Both the position numbers and the translations under genes were made by a program. DNA of 64,000 nucleotides from CBFHOS01 sp965657645 (GTDB lineage: Bacteria; Pseudomonadota; Alphaproteobacteria; Puniceispirillales; Puniceispirillaceae), in assembly GCA_965657645.1 (NCBI GenBank), contig CBFHOS010000003.1:44699-108698 (forward strand), written 5' to 3'. The notes under the pieces were generated by a model, which had not been told where the DNA came from, did no database searches, and worked only from the letters and a program-made list of their open reading frames with translations. Below are positions 60,039 to 64,000 of this stretch, piece after piece (position 1 is the first letter of the stretch; the number at the start of each line of letters is the position of its first letter).

Positions 60039-60074
60039 GGTGATTTCGTGGTTAAGGTGACACCCCGTGGTTAG
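60035..60074. repeat. Degenerate 17/19-bp tandem repeat at gshA stop
   Basis: A unit starting TTAAGGTGA and ending CGTGG at 60035-60051 is followed by a 19-bp copy at 60052-60070 and a partial TTAG. The gshA stop TAA (60036-60038) is in the first unit. Confidence 0.7.
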
Positions 60075-60117
60075 ATAACCTCGGCGCGCGCTTGGGTCAG
60101 CATAACAAAGGGTTCTA

Positions 60118-61305
60118 ATGCCAGTATTATTATTGATCGTTTGTATTAACTTTGTTGGCATTGGGGCTTTAATCCCGATCCTGCCCTATACCGTTATTGA
60201 AACCTTGGGTCTGCCCGCCAGTGTGATGACCTTGTTATTGGCGTCATTCGCCTTTGCGATGTTTATTGCGAATCCGATATTGGGACGACTGTCCGATCAT
60301 TTTGGTCGGCGGCCGGTGCTAATGGTGTCATTGGCGGTCAGTTGTGTGGCGCATTTCTGGTTTGCGATGTCGGATGATATTATCACGATGTTTATCGCGC
60401 GGTCGCTGGCCGGTTTTGCCTCTGGCAATACTGGCGTCATTCAGGCAATGATCGCCGACCGCACCTCACCGGAAAAACGTGCCCAATATATGGGTCTGCT
60501 GGGGGCGGCGATTGGTGTTGGCTTTGTTGCCGGACCGGCACTCGGTGGCTTTCTTAGTAATATTGGTTCTGGCCCCTTGCATCAGGCGCCGTTCTTGATG
60601 GCGTCGGCCTTTGCCCTTGGTGCGCTATTGATGGCGTCGCGTTTGCCGCGCATGGGCAAGACTGGACGTATCGCCCAAACGCCGCGTGAGGGAACAATAT
60701 TTACCCGCATGGCCTTATTGCTGCGCTCACCGCTCGCGCTGTATGCGCTGGGCACGCTGGCGCTCAATCTATCCTTTGCTCAGGTTGAGGCATCCTTTGT
60801 TTTGGTATTGCGCGATAGCCTTGATTTTGGCGCAGTCGAAACGGGCTGGCTATTTACCTATATCGGCGTCTGTATTGTTCTGGTGCAGGCGGTTCTGATC
60901 AAGCATGTTGTGGGGCGATTTGGCGAGGTTGGCACCACCTTTATTGGCGCGTCATTCCTCGCAACCGGACAGATCATAACCGTTCTGGCGGTTTTGGGGT
61001 TAATGGTCGGCGGCGATTATCCGCTAGCGCAAATGATGGTGGCGACAACCGCTGTCTGTTTCGGCTTTGCCTTTTGCACACCGGCGCTATCCGCCGCGGT
61101 TAGCAAGCTTGCGGGGCAATCGGTCATGGGTGGTGCGCTCGGCATGATCCAAGGCTTTGGCTCGCTAGGGCAGGTCATTGGCCTCACCATCGCTGGCCCG
61201 CTCTATGATCTGGGCGGATCGCAATATCCGTTCGGATTTGGTGCTTGCATTACCTTGATGCTGGTGGCTTTGGTGCCGTATCTAGCGCGCCCACCAAAAG
61301 CATAG
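60118..61305 (+). CDS. MFS drug/solute exporter (DHA1-like)
   Basis: 395 residues with about 12 hydrophobic segments. Motif A in loop 2-3 is [17 protein letters not shown], and a helix-5 motif-C-like segment [21 protein letters not shown] marks an exporter of the TetA/DHA1 type. The central loop [19 protein letters not shown] splits the two halves. It likely expels a hydrophobic drug or metabolite across the inner membrane in exchange for protons; the substrate is unknown. Monocistronic, with weak ribosome-binding sequence at the ATG. Confidence 0.88.
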   Translation: MPVLLLIVCINFVGIGALIPILPYTVIETLGLPASVMTLLLASFAFAMFIANPILGRLSDHFGRRPVLMVSLAVSCVAHFWFAMSDDIITMFIARSLAGFASGNTGVIQAMIADRTSPEKRAQYMGLLGAAIGVGFVAGPALGGFLSNIGSGPLHQAPFLMASAFALGALLMASRLPRMGKTGRIAQTPREGTIFTRMALLLRSPLALYALGTLALNLSFAQVEASFVLVLRDSLDFGAVETGWLFTYIGVCIVLVQAVLIKHVVGRFGEVGTTFIGASFLATGQIITVLAVLGLMVGGDYPLAQMMVATTAVCFGFAFCTPALSAAVSKLAGQSVMGGALGMIQGFGSLGQVIGLTIAGPLYDLGGSQYPFGFGACITLMLVALVPYLARPPKA

Positions 61306-61324
61306 ATTAAAGGTGGGCTGGCGC

Positions 61325-62767
61325 TTAGGCGGCCTCGGTACCACCGACAGTAATGCCGCCCATCTTAACGGTTGGCTGGCCCACGCCGACAGGAACGCTC
61401 TGGCCCGCTTTTCCGCATGTGCCAACACCATCATCAAGACACATATCATTGGCGATCATGCTGATCCGCGACATCGCGTCCGGACCATTGCCAATGAGGG
61501 TCGCGCCTTTCACCGGTGCGCCGATCTTGCCGTTTTCAACCATATAGGCCTCTGATGCCGAAAATACGAATTTGCCAGAGGTGATATCCACCTGTCCGCC
61601 ACCAAAATTAACCGCGTAAATGCCCTTTTTCATCGAGGCAACGATTTCCTCTGGGTCATCCGTGCCATTTTCCATGAAGGTATTGGTCATGCGTGGCATT
61701 GGCGCGTGTTCATAGGATTGACGGCGGCCATTGCCGGTTGCCTCTACACCCATCAAGCGGGCGTTCTGGCGGTCCTGCATATAGCCTTTCAAGATACCGT
61801 CCTCAATCAGGACATTACGCTTTGACTGGGTACCCTCATCATCGATGGTGATTGAACCGCGGCGGTCCATCATGGTGCCATCATCAACAACGGTTACGCC
61901 TTTGGCCGCAACCTGATCACCAACGCGGCCACTAAAGACCGAGGTTCCCTTGCGGTTGAAATCACCTTCAAGGCCATGACCCACAGCCTCGTGCAACATC
62001 ACGCCCGGCCATCCCGCGCCAAGCACGATCTCCATCTCACCAGCAGGGGCGGCAACCGAGTCCAAATTCAATGTGGCCAGACGTAGGGCCTCTTTTACCT
62101 GTGCCTGCCATACTTCGGGCTTCATCCAATTATCAAACATCACGCGGCCACCGCCGCCAGATGATCCCGATTCCATGCGGCCGTCTTTTTCAATGACCAC
62201 AGATACATTAAGCCGGACCAGAGGGCGAATATCGGCGGCGCGGTGGCCGTCGGCCCGCATAATCTGGATTGCCTGCCACGAACCGGCGAGGCTGGCACTG
62301 ACCTGAACAACGCGCGGATCCGCCGCACGGGCATAGGCATCAATTTCTTGTAGCAACAACACCTTGGCATCAAACGGTGTGTTATTAAGCGGGTTGCCGT
62401 CTGAATATAGCGGGCGGTTTGCGCCGGCAATCGGCGGCAGTGCCGCGGTACCACCATAACCCTTGGTAACAGCGGCAACACTTGCGGCGGCGCGTTTCAG
62501 CGCATCCTCGCTCAATTCGCCAGCATGGGCATAACCATGCGCCTCACCAGCGATAGCGCGCAGGCCAAAACCACTTGATTGATCATAGCTAGCAGCCTTT
62601 AGACGGCCATCGTCAAAGGCCAGCATCTCTGAATGCCGCATTTCCAAAAACAACTCGCCATCATCGGCGCCTTCCAGCGCGGCGCGCACAATTTTTAGCG
62701 ATCCGTCTTGGTCAAGACCGGTACGGTTAAAGAAAATATCGTCAGTTTGGGTCAGGTGATCAATCAT
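61325..62767 (-). CDS. tldD: TldD metalloprotease
   Basis: Catalytic subunit of the TldD/TldE(PmbA) peptidase. 480 residues. Zinc motif HExxxH as H259-E260-xxx-H264 in MLHEAVGHGLEGD, then KGTSVFSGRVGDQVA and DDEGTQSKRNVLIEDGILKGYM, and the third-ligand Cys region near the C-terminus (CLDDGVGTCGKAGQSVPVG). The mature dimer cleaves partially folded or modified peptides. Its partner pmbA is in this window, but the two are not adjacent. Divergent from coxB across 348 bp. Confidence 0.95.
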   Translation of the reverse strand: MIDHLTQTDDIFFNRTGLDQDGSLKIVRAALEGADDGELFLEMRHSEMLAFDDGRLKAASYDQSSGFGLRAIAGEAHGYAHAGELSEDALKRAAASVAAVTKGYGGTAALPPIAGANRPLYSDGNPLNNTPFDAKVLLLQEIDAYARAADPRVVQVSASLAGSWQAIQIMRADGHRAADIRPLVRLNVSVVIEKDGRMESGSSGGGGRVMFDNWMKPEVWQAQVKEALRLATLNLDSVAAPAGEMEIVLGAGWPGVMLHEAVGHGLEGDFNRKGTSVFSGRVGDQVAAKGVTVVDDGTMMDRRGSITIDDEGTQSKRNVLIEDGILKGYMQDRQNARLMGVEATGNGRRQSYEHAPMPRMTNTFMENGTDDPEEIVASMKKGIYAVNFGGGQVDITSGKFVFSASEAYMVENGKIGAPVKGATLIGNGPDAMSRISMIANDMCLDDGVGTCGKAGQSVPVGVGQPTVKMGGITVGGTEAA

Positions 62768-63115
62768 GATTTCAATTTTTTCAATATCTTAAGTTGATTT
62801 GGAGATGTTTGGCTACCATTGGAGAATGGGCATCATAGGATTAAAATTCAAGGACAAACTAATGCGAAAACTTTGACCTTCCATTGGCTGCGTAGCGGGT
62901 TGATTTCGGTGATTGGACGCAGGCGATAGGGCGTCATGCAAAGCGGTAACCAGAATGAAATAAAAAAAATCGCAAATTAATAGCGACAGGCCGCCGCATG
63001 GGGCTTTTCACCAGCGTAAAATCAGTCTAAACAGGGGCGTGGTTTGGGTGGAGAAGGTCCGTCTGAACGTTTGTTTGGCTTGCATGCAAGTCAGGTCGAT
63101 ATGGGAGAAGAATCC
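62768..63115. other. 348-bp divergent region before coxB
   Basis: Between tldD and coxB. A 12-bp perfect palindrome CTTGCATGCAAG lies at 63079-63090, 25 bp before the coxB ribosome-binding site GGAGAAG. An A-rich run is at about 62963-62971. No convincing promoter boxes or coding frame are seen. Confidence 0.5.
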
Positions 63116-64000
63116 ATGGTATCCATGGCCAAGCTGTTTCTTGGGATAACAGTCTATGCTCGCGGTAGAGTTGCCGCCTTAACTGAGGCATCAAAAATCG
63201 CCTATTTTTCAATATTTGCGCTCGTCATGGGCGGCGCTGGAAGTGCTAGTGCGGCTGAACCATTGCCGTGGCAAATGAATTTGCAGCCACCAGCTGGCTC
63301 GATTGCTGAAATGGCGACTGATCTGCACAATCTGTTGCTGGTCGTTATTACGCTGATTTCGCTATTTGTGCTTGGCTTGCTAATATATGTCAGCGTGCGT
63401 TTCCGCGCGTCGGCCAATCCGAATCCATCATCGACAACGCACCACACTGTTATTGAAGTTCTGTGGACGGTTATTCCGGTGCTGATTTTGATTGGTATCG
63501 CGATCCCGTCATTCCGCTTGCTTTATTATTTAGACCGCACCGCTGATACTGAAATGGTGATCAAGGTTACCGGTAACCAGTGGTACTGGAATTACGAATA
63601 TCCGGATGAGGGCATTGCCTTTGACAGCTATATGGTTGACGAAGAAGATCTTGCCCCGGGCCAGACACGTCTGTTGTCGGTTGATTATCCGATGGTTGTT
63701 CCAGCAGAGACACGGATCAAGCTATTGATCACTGGTAATGACGTGATGCATTCATTCTTTGTGCCGTCACTAGCGGTTCAGGTTTATGCCTTTATTGGAC
63801 GGACCAACGAAGTCTGGATTGACGTTCCGGCAGGTGAAAAGACCTATTATGGTCAGTGTAACCAGATTTGCGGCGTCAACCACGCCTATATGCCAATCGA
63901 AGTTCGCGCGTTGCCGCGTGATGAATATGAGGCTTGGCTAGCCGGTGCGCGCGAGGAATTCGCGATGAATACGCCGGTGAAACAGCCTACAACCCTGACT
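63116..64000 (+). CDS. coxB: Cytochrome c oxidase subunit II, truncated by window end
   Basis: Electron-entry subunit of an aa3-type oxidase. 295 residues visible. An N-terminal signal/TM segment (FSIFALVMGGAGSASAAEP) is followed by two transmembrane helices (about 75-95 and 118-137), NQWYWNYEYPDEG, and the CuA site GQCNQICGVNHAYMPIEV with HSFFVP upstream (Cys-x3-Cys-x3-His). The start ATG at 63116 has GGAGAAG at the right distance; an in-frame ATG at 63101 overlaps that site. The gene is nearly complete; coxA should follow. Confidence 0.95.
   Translation, partial: MVSMAKLFLGITVYARGRVAALTEASKIAYFSIFALVMGGAGSASAAEPLPWQMNLQPPAGSIAEMATDLHNLLLVVITLISLFVLGLLIYVSVRFRASANPNPSSTTHHTVIEVLWTVIPVLILIGIAIPSFRLLYYLDRTADTEMVIKVTGNQWYWNYEYPDEGIAFDSYMVDEEDLAPGQTRLLSVDYPMVVPAETRIKLLITGNDVMHSFFVPSLAVQVYAFIGRTNEVWIDVPAGEKTYYGQCNQICGVNHAYMPIEVRALPRDEYEAWLAGAREEFAMNTPVKQPTTLT

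Overview
The window reads as a chromosomal segment of an alphaproteobacterium. The signs are a BamF-type lipoprotein after lspA, an alphaproteobacterial Fur/Mur-type regulator without cysteine pairs, a plant-type glutamate-cysteine ligase, and the DUF374-waaA-lpxK order. Moderate base composition, tight gene packing and this gene mix would fit a marine SAR116-like lineage (Candidatus Puniceispirillum and relatives), but that placement is inference; no database search was possible. I see no phage, insertion sequence, CRISPR array or rRNA operon. One tRNA gene (Leu, CAA) is present.

Layout. 1-7.8 kb: a leftward block for acyl/aromatic catabolism and sulfur amino acids (3-hydroxyacyl-CoA dehydrogenase, alpha/beta hydrolase, MetY, metallo-beta-lactamase-fold hydrolase, TrmL, FAH-family hydrolase, HmgA). 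It faces a divergent MarR gene across a palindrome that overlaps both predicted promoters. 8.5-13.3 kb: a complete type I secretion apparatus (outer membrane factor, ABC ATPase, membrane fusion protein). 13.4-18.6 kb: transporters (ArsP_2-type metal exporter, NCS2 purine permease, BioY, AEC carrier) and thiamine pyrophosphokinase. 18.6-23 kb: the accessory, least ordinary part. It holds a 95-residue protein behind a foldable leader, a Sec-exported protein with three adhesin-type repeats, a CMD-family protein, and a HELIH metallopeptidase-like protein with a long Pro/Gln repeat tail. 23-31.6 kb: phosphatidylethanolamine synthesis (psd-pssA), EamA and MFS transporters, Fur, GluQRS, a carboxylesterase, HNH endonuclease, Coq7, DsbB, DedA-like protein, and a predicted 65-nt small RNA near 27.5 kb. 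31.7-44 kb: tRNA-Leu, ChaC, MscS, then ribF-ileS-lspA-bamF-mutL, with rsmD, rluB, tadA and purD. 44-53.5 kb: xseA and envelope genes (lpxL, lpxK, waaA, DUF374, heptosyltransferase-like GT9, MsbA-like ABC exporter, dual-specificity phosphatase). 53.5-64 kb: pmbA, argC, an unassigned GGCT-like protein, ubiA, rsmE, gshA, an MFS exporter, tldD and the start of coxB.

Most genes are housekeeping. The most interesting items are RNA and repeat signals: (i) a free-standing small RNA candidate with promoter, 5' hairpin, exposed CCTCCC (anti-Shine-Dalgarno) segment and intrinsic terminator; (ii) a three-stem leader with a possible pseudoknot upstream of the 95-residue gene; (iii) short tandem duplications that carry stop codons, and 15-bp in-frame repeats inside two lipopolysaccharide genes; (iv) the HELIH/Pro-rich protein. 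Where two starts were possible I chose the one supported by a ribosome-binding site, operon overlap or family start, and say so in the entry.
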